Assembly (NCBI RefSeq): GCF_003710255.1 | Contig: NZ_RHIB01000003.1 | Span: forward strand, 310,001-374,000 | Source of the DNA: Alteribacter keqinensis | Lineage (GTDB): Bacteria > Bacillota > Bacilli > Bacillales > Salisediminibacteriaceae | DNA: 64,000 nt | Direction: 5' to 3' | Shown here: positions 57,059 through 64,000 of the stretch, in pieces | How positions within the stretch are numbered: the stretch's first letter is position 1 | Layout: the number at the start of each line of letters is the position of its first letter | Program-made: the position numbers and the translations under genes | Notes under the pieces: model-generated | The model's input: the letters and a program-made list of their open reading frames with translations, nothing else | Databases searched by the model: none | What the model was told of the DNA's origin: nothing

Positions 57059-57396
57059 ATATTAAAAAAATGATTGAAGGTAAAAAAGAATGGAGAGCCC
57101 ATGTTTCCCGTGTCAAAGCACTGCCCCAGGATTACCAGATTGTCTATAAAGAGATTCAAAAATACCTCTTCAAAGTTGGTCCTGTTGAGCTGAACGAAGG
57201 TACCGGACTGCTCTCGGACATCCTCAGCTTCTTTGAAGAAGGGGCAGCGGCTGGGAAAGGTGTGCTTGAAGTCACAGGAACAGACGTTGCAGCTTTCTGT
57301 GATGGGCTGATTGAGGATTCGAAAACCTATGCTGATCTCTATCAGGAATCGGTCAGTCAAACAGTCGATAAGTCTGTGAAAAAACGGAGTACTTGA
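57055..57396 (+). CDS. DUF1048 family protein
   Basis: 113 residues, paralogue of the upstream gene: EWRAHVSRVKALPQDYQIVYKEIQKYLF, LLSDILSFFEEGAAAGKGVLEVTGTDVAAFCDGLIED. ATG 57055 follows AGGAGG and overlaps the previous stop. Function unknown; PadR-DUF1048 operons usually also hold an ABC transporter, absent here. Confidence 0.88.
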   Translation: MNIKKMIEGKKEWRAHVSRVKALPQDYQIVYKEIQKYLFKVGPVELNEGTGLLSDILSFFEEGAAAGKGVLEVTGTDVAAFCDGLIEDSKTYADLYQESVSQTVDKSVKKRST

Positions 57397-57486
57397 GGGT
57401 AAAGTGCTTTCGAACATTTATTGGCAGTAACTGAAAAAAGAGGCCATGTTTTTTTAATCATAGGCTCCCAATTCGTTCTCCTCACT

Positions 57487-58287
57487 TCAGGAAGAAACGT
57501 ACACTTCACGCATAAAGTTGTCACTTGCCCATTTCCCCTCTTTTTTAATGAGCTTAAGTGTAGCATCCCGGTCCGTGGGTGGTTCCTCGAGCCATTTGTG
57601 CAGGGTACGAACAACCGGTTTTTTATCCGGGAAGTGGGTGATCACAATGTCGGCTTGCTCGTGAAGACGTGTAGTCCAGATCCGGGAACGTGTCATCACC
57701 ATAGAATAATAGGTTCGAATGAGTTTGCGGGCAACATTCTGTGATAATCTTTTAAACTCCTCCTCAGAAGCGGCAACCAGTTTTTTCAGTGTCCGGGTAA
57801 GGACGTCGCCGATATCTCCGTTAAAGCTTATGGCAATCTCCGGTGAGAGTCTGTACGGACCAAACCGATCTCCCAGGTCTTCGCCATGGACACAAACGGA
57901 GATCTCCTTTAAGAAAGCCTGTTCATAATAGTTCGCCGGATCCATGGCATAGTCGTAAAAGGCTGAAGCGATGCCGACATCACGAACGAGAGAGTGGTAT
58001 TTTTGGGACAGGTCTTTGGACAGTTTCGTTAAGTCAGTCTGATTGCCGGGGCTCAATTTGCCACCTTTAAAAAGAGCGATTAGATCCAAATCTGATTTTT
58101 GGACTGTGGCTTCACCTCTGGCTACACTGCCGTAAACATACACGCTGTGCAGCTGGTTCAGCTGTACAAGCTCCGCGACTGACTCTTTTATACAAGGCCA
58201 ATAGACGTGATCAATCTTGTTTTTACTAACGTCGCTTACAATAAATCCATTTCGGTCAAGGCCATATCCTGCTCGCAGATGGCTCAT
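57487..58287 (-). CDS. Nucleotidyltransferase domain protein
   Basis: 266 residues from ATG 58287 (GGAG upstream). The nucleotidyltransferase motif reads VYVYGSVARGEATVQKSDLDLIALF (GS...DxD). A helical C-terminal domain follows, with LVAASEEEFKRLSQNVARKLIRTYYSMVMTR, in the style of minimal nucleotidyltransferase-HEPN fusions. It may nucleotidylate a protein or small molecule. The first 32 bases overlap the end of the deacetylase gene, so the two are coupled. Confidence 0.85.
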   Translation of the reverse strand: MSHLRAGYGLDRNGFIVSDVSKNKIDHVYWPCIKESVAELVQLNQLHSVYVYGSVARGEATVQKSDLDLIALFKGGKLSPGNQTDLTKLSKDLSQKYHSLVRDVGIASAFYDYAMDPANYYEQAFLKEISVCVHGEDLGDRFGPYRLSPEIAISFNGDIGDVLTRTLKKLVAASEEEFKRLSQNVARKLIRTYYSMVMTRSRIWTTRLHEQADIVITHFPDKKPVVRTLHKWLEEPPTDRDATLKLIKKEGKWASDNFMREVYVSS

Positions 58288-59002
58288 TTTTCTCTCCATC
58301 CTTTCTGTACTCCAAAAGTTCCGATACGGTGACAAATGTATATCCTCCTTCTTTCAGTGACGTAATGATTCCTCCCACTGAATCCAGTGATTCTCTTCTG
58401 CTTTCATGCATCACGTGCAGCAAAATGATGGAGCCGGGCTTGATGTTTTCGGTAACATGAAGAACGATATCCTCCGAGCCTGACACAAAGGATTCGGGTT
58501 CGATGTTCCACAGAATGGTGTCTCTTTCGTTGCTGGATAAATAATGGGGAAGCACGACCAGTCTTTTTCCATAAGGCGGGCGGAAGGTGATCTCTCCTTC
58601 ATATCCGATCTGCCGGATTAACGCATCTGTTTTCTCGATTTCACCCTTAATAAAGGAGGGTGATTTTAACACCATCCGCGGATGGGAATAGGAGTGATTT
58701 CCAATTTCGTGGCCTTCCTGTACAATGGAAACACCATCATCAAATGCGTTTTCAATCTCAGAACCTGTTAAATAGAACGTCCCTTTAACATCATGTTTTC
58801 CAAGAATGTCCAGAATGTCATCCGTGTTTATCCCCGGCCCGTCATCAAAGGTCAGTGCGACAGTTTTTTCGTCTGTCTCCACACTCGTCACAAGCCCGCC
58901 AAAAAACTGAAACGACCGTGACTTTGACAATTCATTTATCAAATAAAGTGCAGCGATTACCGCCAGGATTGCAATACCGGTAACTTTGATTTTCTTTTTC
59001 AT
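58256..59002 (-). CDS. Polysaccharide deacetylase, membrane-anchored
   Basis: 248 residues. One N-terminal hydrophobic helix (residues ~8-24) anchors or exports it. The NodB fold shows TVALTFDDGPG (catalytic base Asp-Asp), IGNHSYSHPRM (metal His-His), FRPPYGKR and GSIILLHVMHE with the late His. Active-site residues are complete, so it likely removes N-acetyl groups from wall or matrix polysaccharide. It is the first gene of a two-gene minus-strand unit. Confidence 0.9.
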   Translation of the reverse strand: MKKKIKVTGIAILAVIAALYLINELSKSRSFQFFGGLVTSVETDEKTVALTFDDGPGINTDDILDILGKHDVKGTFYLTGSEIENAFDDGVSIVQEGHEIGNHSYSHPRMVLKSPSFIKGEIEKTDALIRQIGYEGEITFRPPYGKRLVVLPHYLSSNERDTILWNIEPESFVSGSEDIVLHVTENIKPGSIILLHVMHESRRESLDSVGGIITSLKEGGYTFVTVSELLEYRKDGEKNEPSASRIWP

Positions 59003-59120
59003 TTTTGTCCCCCGGGTAAATGGTCTTTTTACAAGGATACTATTTTTTCAACCGAGCTTTCAGTTTTTTTCCCAGCTGGAAAAGGTGGTATTTCAAACCT
59101 TAATTTAGGAGGAATCACAT

Positions 59121-59582
59121 ATGGAAAAAGACATTCGATTCAGACTTGCAGAAGAAAAAGATCTGGATAAAATTGTAGAAATGCTTGCTGATGATGTATT
59201 AGGCAGCAGGAGGGAGAGATATGAGCAGCCACTCCCGGTCAGTTACTTAAAAGCGTTTCGAGCGATTACATCAGACGCGAACAATGAATTAGTCGTAGCA
59301 TACCAAGGGGATGAAATAATTGGCGTTCAGCAAATCACCTTCACTCCTTATCTCACACATCAGGGCGGCTGGAGAGCGACAATTGAAGGTGTAAGAACCG
59401 CCTCTTCTTCCCGCAGTAAGGGCGTAGGGACGGAACTGATAAAATGGGCAATCAAGCGTGCAGAGAAACTGGGCTGTCACTTAGTTCAGCTTACAACAGA
59501 TAAAGAGCGGCCCGATGCGCTGAGGTTTTATGAAAAGCTGGGCTTTAAAGCAACCCATGAAGGGTTAAAGCTAAAACTTTGA
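59121..59582 (+). CDS. GNAT family N-acetyltransferase
   Basis: 153 residues. FRLAEEKDLDKIVEMLADDVLG, LVVAYQGDEIIGVQQITF, WRATIEGVRTASSSRSKGVGTELI (loop RSKGVG), HLVQLTTDKERPDALRFYEKLGF are standard. ATG 59121 follows AGGAGG. Substrate unknown. Confidence 0.92.
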   Translation: MEKDIRFRLAEEKDLDKIVEMLADDVLGSRRERYEQPLPVSYLKAFRAITSDANNELVVAYQGDEIIGVQQITFTPYLTHQGGWRATIEGVRTASSSRSKGVGTELIKWAIKRAEKLGCHLVQLTTDKERPDALRFYEKLGFKATHEGLKLKL

Positions 59583-59704
59583 AATGGATGAAAACGTGAC
59601 TGGCAGGTACGTTTCCGCATGAAAAATAAGACTTCAGAATAAGTACAATTACTGCTCGTAATCAGCATACGGGGAGGTAAATAAAAGAGAAACGGGGATC
59701 ACAA

Positions 59705-60166
59705 GTGAGAGGCATATCGTTTGAAATTCCAAATGCTTACGGGAGATATTTATTTGAGATTATGGATGTCATCCCTCTAAAAGGACTTACTTGGAAAATT
59801 GGTGATGGAGAATCGTACGTTATTGAAAGCGATACATTAGGAGTTCCCCTGTTTCCCTCCGCCTGCATAGTAGAAGAGGACGTGCTGCTTAAGGAAATTT
59901 CAAAAGAAGATTATTATCTTATCTTTGTTGATTTAAAGGGATTTCCAAAAAAATCAGATGTGAGAGAGATTGCAACATATCAGGAATTTGTCGAGAGTGA
60001 GTGTCAATTTGTACTCCTAATAACCGATTCCTCATATGTAACGATTTATTCAAAAGACCCACTCACGATTAAGCAGAACTTTTCCAAGGCAACTACTGCT
60101 GGTTATAAAAATATAGCGTATATAACAGAGGAAGATGATGAAAGAACAACGCTGCTCGCTTTTTAA
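59705..60166 (+). CDS. DUF2691 family protein
   Basis: 153 residues from GTG 59705 (weak ribosome site). MRGISFEIPNAYGRYLFEIMDV and KGLTWKIGDGESYVIESDTLGVPLFPS fit the DUF2691 family of Bacillus; the rest includes YYLIFVDLKGFPKK and ITDSSYVTIYSKDP. Soluble, unknown function. Confidence 0.8.
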   Translation: MRGISFEIPNAYGRYLFEIMDVIPLKGLTWKIGDGESYVIESDTLGVPLFPSACIVEEDVLLKEISKEDYYLIFVDLKGFPKKSDVREIATYQEFVESECQFVLLITDSSYVTIYSKDPLTIKQNFSKATTAGYKNIAYITEEDDERTTLLAF

Positions 60167-60198
60167 TATAATTTCTGCGAGGTCAGGGGGGGAGAGAC

Positions 60199-60408
60199 AT
60201 GTCTGACCAGGAAGGTGAAAAGAAGCCTAAACTGGAAACTTATATGGTATACGGAATGATCTTTGGTTTATTAACGGGCTCGGTATTAAGTTCAATTGGA
60301 ATGACGGGAGAAATTGGATTTATTCAAATTGCCGGTCCTGGATTTGGATTGCTAGGAGGCATGCTCACAGGTATGCTGGTGTATTTATTGAAAGGAAAAA
60401 AGGGTTGA
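60199..60408 (+). CDS. Small Gly-rich membrane protein, 69 residues
   Basis: ATG 60199 follows AGGGGGGG. Two glycine-rich helices (YGMIFGLLTGSVLSSIG and GPGFGLLGGMLTGMLVYLL) after a charged N-terminus. Glycine-zipper character suggests tight helix packing. Unrecognised. Confidence 0.65.
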   Translation: MSDQEGEKKPKLETYMVYGMIFGLLTGSVLSSIGMTGEIGFIQIAGPGFGLLGGMLTGMLVYLLKGKKG

Positions 60409-60464
60409 TGAAGCATCGTATTTAAGGATTTCCTTTCATCCTGATTCTTTTTGTTACGGAAAAT

Positions 60465-60502
60465 AAAGCAGGACCGCTTTCCAGAGAAAGCAGCCCTGCT
60501 TT
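60465..60502. terminator. Bidirectional terminator
   Basis: AAAGCAGG, GCTTTC, GAAAGC and CCTGCTTT form a long stem between convergent genes. Confidence 0.88.
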
Positions 60503-60504
60503 GT

Positions 60505-61239
60505 TTAATCCGGATTACGTGCGATAAAGACGAATTCCAAACCGGGACGGTCCGGTGCATCCCGAACATCCTCCACAACCAGGTTTGCCTCGGACAAAGA
60601 ATCCATAATCTCTGTCTTTGTGCGAAACCTCAATGTCGATTCTGAAGTGAGTACCGCATCATCGTTGTGAAACACAAAGGTATGGCGAAAGGTAACGAGA
60701 GGGAATTGGACATCGAGAAGGTCAATCCACGTCTCAATTTTCCCCTTTTCGGGTACTTCGATCACGTCGTAGGAATACTCCCGATGCCATTTCTTCCACG
60801 CTTCTTTTTCAGGGTTGCGGACTTCGAAAACGAGCCGGCCTCCCGGAACCAGGTGACTGCGGCACTTTCTGAGGGTGGAAAGCCACTCCTCTTCAGTCAG
60901 GAAGACTTGGGCGGCATTTCCTGTTACCGTAATGAGATCCGCTTTCACATCATCAGGGAGTCTGGCGATGGTTCCGTTAACCCACTTCACCTTGTCTGCG
61001 TAAGCTTTTCGTTTCGCTACATGAAGAGAAGCAGCTGCAGGATCGACGCCAATGACTTCCTTCCCACGTGCGGCCAGTTTGCACGCAAGGTTGCCGGTAC
61101 CACAACCAAGGTCAATGACGGTCCGGGCATTTAAGTCTTCTGCCAGTTTGATATACGGGTCAAGATCCGGACGTTCGGCCGAATCAAAAAAATCATAAAC
61201 ATCGGCGAGTCTTTGGTCTTCAAAGAGTTTGTCAGCCAA
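60505..61239 (-). CDS. Class I SAM-dependent methyltransferase
   Basis: About 244 residues. Motif I TVIDLGCGTGNLACKLA, acidic GVDPAAASLHVA, ADLITVTGNAAQVFL and LVPGGRLVFEVRNPE are typical; C-terminal strands ETWIDLLDVQF and TSESTLRFRTKTEIMDSL look like substrate-side elements. Start is uncertain: TTG 61239 follows GAAGGAGG by 10 bases; the frame extends to 61272. Substrate unknown. Confidence 0.88.
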   Translation of the reverse strand: MADKLFEDQRLADVYDFFDSAERPDLDPYIKLAEDLNARTVIDLGCGTGNLACKLAARGKEVIGVDPAAASLHVAKRKAYADKVKWVNGTIARLPDDVKADLITVTGNAAQVFLTEEEWLSTLRKCRSHLVPGGRLVFEVRNPEKEAWKKWHREYSYDVIEVPEKGKIETWIDLLDVQFPLVTFRHTFVFHNDDAVLTSESTLRFRTKTEIMDSLSEANLVVEDVRDAPDRPGLEFVFIARNPD

Positions 61240-61475
61240 GATTATCTTGCCTCCTTCATTTCTGTTTATCACATCGCTTCATCTCTAATTCAGCTACGTT
61301 ATTCAAAAACATCATAGTTTTCATAATAATCACCTCATTTGTCAATTACAGTATAAAGTAAGTAAAGTAGCTGGTAAAGTTATAAGCCGGTACACTTTCC
61401 GACTGAACGGAGCACAAAAAGTCGGGTAGGATGCCGCTTCATCCTTTATTATTTGAATGGAAGGGAGGCAGGCTC

Positions 61476-62315
61476 ATGGATATGTTAAAGGGAATGAACG
61501 ACGCATTGAGTTACATCGAAGAGAATCTGGGAGAACACATTGATTTAAAAGAAGTGGCAAAGATTGCACTGTGCTCAGAATATCATTTTAAACGTCTTTT
61601 TTCGCTTTTGTCCGGTATTACGATAACAGAGTATATTCGCAGAAGGCGTTTGACATTGGCAGCATTGGATCTGAAGGATTCACATGTAAAAGTGATTGAT
61701 GTGGCACTTAAATATGGGTATCAGTCTCCGGATGCTTTTACACGTGTCTTTCAAAACTATCATGGCGTTACTCCTTCCGCAGCCCGGAATACAGAGCAAA
61801 ATCTAAAGGCATATCCAAGAATGACCTTTCAATTAACGATTACAGGGGGAACGGAAATGAAGTACCGTATTGTTGAAAAAGAAGCGTTTAAAGTGGCGGG
61901 GATAAAATATGAAGTAGACATGGTCAATGGTCTGCTCACACCTGATTACGAACACATGATGTCTTCTATTAGTGATGAAAAGATGAAAGAATTGGAGTCC
62001 AGCTCAACCAGCGAGCCCCGGGGTGTCATTCATGTGACGGCCAATTATTCAGAAAGCGCGGAAGGAAAGACAGCCTTTGATCAATATATCGGGGCAGCTG
62101 TGACTCAAGCGCCGTCAGGTAACGATTCAGTATTAGACGTACCTGCTTTGACGTGGGCCGTTTTTGAAGCAGAAGGAGCCTGGGAGGAAGTTGAAGACCA
62201 CTGGCAGCGGATTTATTCTGAATGGCTGCCTTCATCATCCTGCGAATTGGCACAAGGTCCGGAAATACTGGCAAGCAAGAAAAGTGAAATCTGGATCCCG
62301 ATTAAGGAGAAATAA
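61476..62315 (+). CDS. AraC-family regulator with GyrI-like ligand domain
   Basis: 279 residues from ATG 61476 (GGGAGGC upstream). Two AraC HTH motifs at ~10-105: LKEVAKIALCSEYHFKRLF and VIDVALKYGYQSPDAFTRVF followed by HGVTPSAAR. Residues ~125-275 are a GyrI/Rob-like small-molecule domain: MKYRIVEKEAFKVAGIKYEV and ALTWAVFEAEGAWEEVEDHWQRIYSEWLPSS. It resembles SoxS/Rob/YdeE-type multidrug or metabolite sensors. Target genes are not obvious. Confidence 0.92.
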   Translation: MDMLKGMNDALSYIEENLGEHIDLKEVAKIALCSEYHFKRLFSLLSGITITEYIRRRRLTLAALDLKDSHVKVIDVALKYGYQSPDAFTRVFQNYHGVTPSAARNTEQNLKAYPRMTFQLTITGGTEMKYRIVEKEAFKVAGIKYEVDMVNGLLTPDYEHMMSSISDEKMKELESSSTSEPRGVIHVTANYSESAEGKTAFDQYIGAAVTQAPSGNDSVLDVPALTWAVFEAEGAWEEVEDHWQRIYSEWLPSSSCELAQGPEILASKKSEIWIPIKEK

Positions 62316-62465
62316 CAAAAAATCATAACATCCGATGACATTCCTGATGACTTTACGAGCGGAGTCTGTGAGGTTCGAAGAAATAGCAAAGAGGCTCAAG
62401 CGTATCCTGAGCCCAACATGACTGGTAAGGGGACGGGGAGAAGTGTATTCTCCCCGGCAGATGAA

Positions 62466-63086
62466 TTAATGCTGGTTCTTTTGCTGCTCCGTTGCAGCTT
62501 GTGCAGAAGTCTGCTGACCCTGGTTTTGCTGCTGACCCTGGTTTTGCTGCTGGAGCTGGTCTTTAGACTGTTGCATCTGCTCATTGATTTGGTTTAACAC
62601 ATTAAAAGACTGGAGTGATTGCCCGACATCCTGAAGTGTTTGCGTAGCTTGTTGCAGCGATTGCTGTAACTGTTGAAACGTTTGCTGCTGTTGTTGCTGA
62701 GCTTGATTCGAAAATTGCTGAAGCTGGGAGGAAAGCTCTGAAGACATCTCCTGCATCGGGTTAGAAGAACCGTTTTGCTTTTGTTGTTGTTGTCCAGCTT
62801 GATACTGGTTAAGTGTAGACTGGATGGACTCCAACTGTTGTTTAAGAGGAGCCAGTTCTTGTCCGATTTCTTTGTCCACCACTTTCTCGATTTCGGCGTT
62901 AGACAAACGCTGTGCTCTTGCCTTTTCTTCCTTAATTTCCTTCGTTTCACGTTCCATTGCAAATTCCTCCTTGTATTGTCTTGGGTTTACCGGCACTTTG
63001 GCAGGTGCTGGTTTTGGTCTGGAGAGTGTCATCCAGACGATTGCCACCACCAGAGCAAGTGCTGAGAGTAAAAGTACTACATACAT
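62466..63086 (-). CDS. Membrane-anchored Gln-rich coiled-coil protein
   Basis: 206 residues. One N-terminal hydrophobic helix (MYVVLLLSALALVVAIVWMT), a basic-acidic segment with SNAEIEKVVDKEIGQELAPLKQQLESIQ, then a Gln-rich stretch with many QQ and SxxLQQ patterns (about residues 95-195) likely forming coiled coil or disordered region. No family recognised. ATG 63086 follows GGGAGG. It may be an envelope organiser; that is speculation from shape. Confidence 0.75.
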   Translation of the reverse strand: MYVVLLLSALALVVAIVWMTLSRPKPAPAKVPVNPRQYKEEFAMERETKEIKEEKARAQRLSNAEIEKVVDKEIGQELAPLKQQLESIQSTLNQYQAGQQQQKQNGSSNPMQEMSSELSSQLQQFSNQAQQQQQQTFQQLQQSLQQATQTLQDVGQSLQSFNVLNQINEQMQQSKDQLQQQNQGQQQNQGQQTSAQAATEQQKNQH

Positions 63087-63238
63087 ATATCTGCCTCCCT
63101 GAACCCTGAATGCTCAACTCTTGATTAAGCACAGTTAATAGTATTGAAAAATGACTAAGGTTTATACATTCCAAGACCTTCCAATTACTAAGTACTAACA
63201 AGAATAGCACGGATTACCATTTCACCATAAAAACTGGT

Positions 63239-63397
63239 TCACCTGATTACTCCCATTTCGGCATTTGTATATACAGGTTCATCTGCGAAAGCCATGGCAA
63301 CATGAATACCGCAAGCGCCCATTGCACCTGTCTCCATACACCCATTGGCAGTGGGATGTCTGTCTGAACCAAGGAGGGTTTTCCCTGGAATGACGCA
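63239..63397 (-). pseudogene. Remnant of an aconitase-superfamily gene
   Basis: On the minus strand the frame reads VIPGKTLLGSDRHPTANG, GAMGACGIHVAMAFADEPVY and EMGVIR, ending in TGA. Aconitase-superfamily hydro-lyases carry a GKTLLGSDSHTPTAGG-type signature followed by IGAGGxDVAxAMAGEPxY and a PxxVGV strand, so the match is in order over ~50 residues. A stop precedes it and no N- or C-terminal parts follow, so only a degraded piece remains. The alternative small open frame here (60 residues) is not credible. Confidence 0.55.
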
Positions 63398-63592
63398 TCA
63401 GGGGGACTTCCGCTTCTGCACGAGCACAAACCTCCAGGGGAATAACGTGGAAAGACGGCCCGCTTTTACTGTTATAATAATGGATTATTTTTTACATAAA
63501 ATGACCGTGCCCCGATGAATCTGCCTGCATCCCCCGCACAATCGTCCTCAATCATCTTTATTATAAGACCGCATTGTCCTCTGTCACACATA
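63398..63592. other. Intergenic stretch, nothing recognised
   Basis: About 195 bases between the aconitase-like remnant and the terminator of the KGG-side genes. No repeat, RNA or gene was supported. Confidence 0.4.
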
Positions 63593-63618
63593 AAAAAACC
63601 GGCCGCACTGGCCGGGTT
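63593..63618 (-). terminator. Terminator of the minus-strand small genes
   Basis: AACCCGGCC pairs with GGCCGGTT and a T7 run follows on the minus strand. Confidence 0.85.
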
Positions 63619-63644
63619 CCATTGATCACTCGTGATCATCTGGG

Positions 63645-63755
63645 TTATCTTCTTTTCCCTTTTTGTTCTGGTTGGGGTTCAAAATCCTTCTCTTTACTCT
63701 TTTCTTTTTCTCTTTGTTCGGGAGAATGCTCATCTTGTTTGGTGTTTTTAGTCAT
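63645..63755 (-). CDS. Small hydrophilic protein, 36 residues
   Basis: ATG 63755 on the minus strand follows GAGGTGG. The peptide MTKNTKQDEHSPEQREKEKS continues KEKDFEPQPEQKGKRR, all charged or polar, and is probably disordered. It lies 27 bases after the KGG-motif gene on the same strand. Such short hydrophilic proteins are often sporulation- or stress-linked in Bacillus; that link here is inference. Confidence 0.55.
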   Translation of the reverse strand: MTKNTKQDEHSPEQREKEKSKEKDFEPQPEQKGKRR

Positions 63756-63782
63756 GCCTGCCACCTCTTCTGACAGCAATCA

Positions 63783-63999
63783 TTAATTGCTGTTATTTGA
63801 ATTCTGGGTGCCTGAATTCTTGCCGCCTTTTTGCTCGATTTCCTGGTAAAACTCTTTATCTTTATTTTTGCTTGTCTGTTCGCCGCCTTTTCTTCCGGCT
63901 TCTTCACGGCTCATGGTTCCGCTTGAGCTGCTGTTTTGGCTGCCTGAATTGTTACTGCTGTTGGAGTTGTTATTGTTGGAATTATTGGTGCTGGAACTG
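63783..63999 (-). CDS. KGG-motif stress protein, N-terminus beyond the window
   Basis: The minus-strand frame is open to the window edge. The visible part is an Asn/Ser-rich stretch (NSNNNNSNSSNNSGSQNS) then MSREEAGRKGGEQTSKNKD and EFYQEIEQKGGKNSG. Two EAGRKGG-type repeats are the KGG motif of GsiB-like and YciG-like general stress proteins. Which start codon is used and how many repeats precede it cannot be seen. Confidence 0.75.
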   Translation of the reverse strand, partial: SSSTNNSNNNNSNSSNNSGSQNSSSSGTMSREEAGRKGGEQTSKNKDKEFYQEIEQKGGKNSGTQNSNNSN

Positions 64000-64000
64000 C

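Noticed and set aside
63247-63429. A 60-codon minus-strand frame as a small gene
   Set aside because: Another frame of the same strand gives a better explanation as an aconitase-like remnant.
1-64000. tRNA, rRNA, prophage, insertion sequence or replication origin
   Set aside because: No cloverleaf, rRNA-like stretch, transposase, integrase or DnaA-box cluster was recognised by eye.

Overview
The window looks like a chromosome segment of a spore-forming Bacillaceae bacterium of the alkaliphilic or halophilic Bacillus type. Supporting signs are strong AGGAGG-like ribosome binding sites with frequent GTG/TTG starts, a T-box riboswitch, CcpA-type cre sites, MreBH, two YheC/YheD spore-coat ATP-grasp proteins, DUF3231, a bacterial nitric oxide synthase, a Rgg-type regulator and many lipoproteins. 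No rRNA, tRNA, CRISPR array, prophage or intact transposase gene was seen.

Layout. 0-5.6 kb: cell-surface genes, namely a membrane protein built from two arrays of 11-residue repeats, small membrane proteins (one broken by a frameshift) and a secreted protein with six NlpC/P60-like domains of which one keeps its catalytic residues. 5.7-7.7 kb: a G+C-rich operon of DUF1284, thioredoxin-like protein and nitric oxide synthase. 7.9-8.6 kb: two tiny lmo0937-like membrane proteins. 8.7-13.2 kb: a rhodanese-persulfide dioxygenase fusion behind a CstR/CsoR-like operator, then SulP permease, beta-carbonic anhydrase and a methyltransferase. 13.5-16.8 kb: two YheC/YheD proteins, the second with a long repetitive charged tail. 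16.9-18.8 kb: a T-box, probably tyrosine-specific, ahead of an NhaC-family transporter. 18.9-27 kb: mreBH, an acyl-CoA dehydrogenase-like protein, DinB, a lipoprotein, a MOSC protein, a nucleoside transporter and the YhdT-PanF operon.

27-51 kb is a mosaic of short single-gene units (DinB, VOC, GNAT, Nudix, HIT, SDR, GrpB, HAD, methyltransferases, lipoproteins, orphan membrane proteins). It is peppered with 13 copies of a ~105-bp palindromic repeat (family A) lying mainly at gene 3' ends; four genes run into the repeat in the same frame and take their last 12 codons from it. Six genes here share a promoter-like motif, ATGGATATTTATGTTAANNT. A different palindrome (family B, GGGGACAGACCCC core) occurs only in the 7.7-18.9 kb part.

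51.4-56 kb is an AT-richer block (M3 oligopeptidase, Rgg-type regulator, amidohydrolase) flanked by two copies of the 3' end of a DUF4003 gene, suggesting insertion or replacement between paralogues. 56-63 kb carries PadR plus two DUF1048 genes, a nucleotidyltransferase, a polysaccharide deacetylase, GNAT, DUF2691, a methyltransferase, an AraC-type regulator with a GyrI-like domain and a Q-rich membrane-anchored protein. It ends with an aconitase-like gene remnant, a 36-residue hydrophilic peptide gene and a partial KGG-motif stress protein. Functional calls come from motifs read by eye; no search was run.
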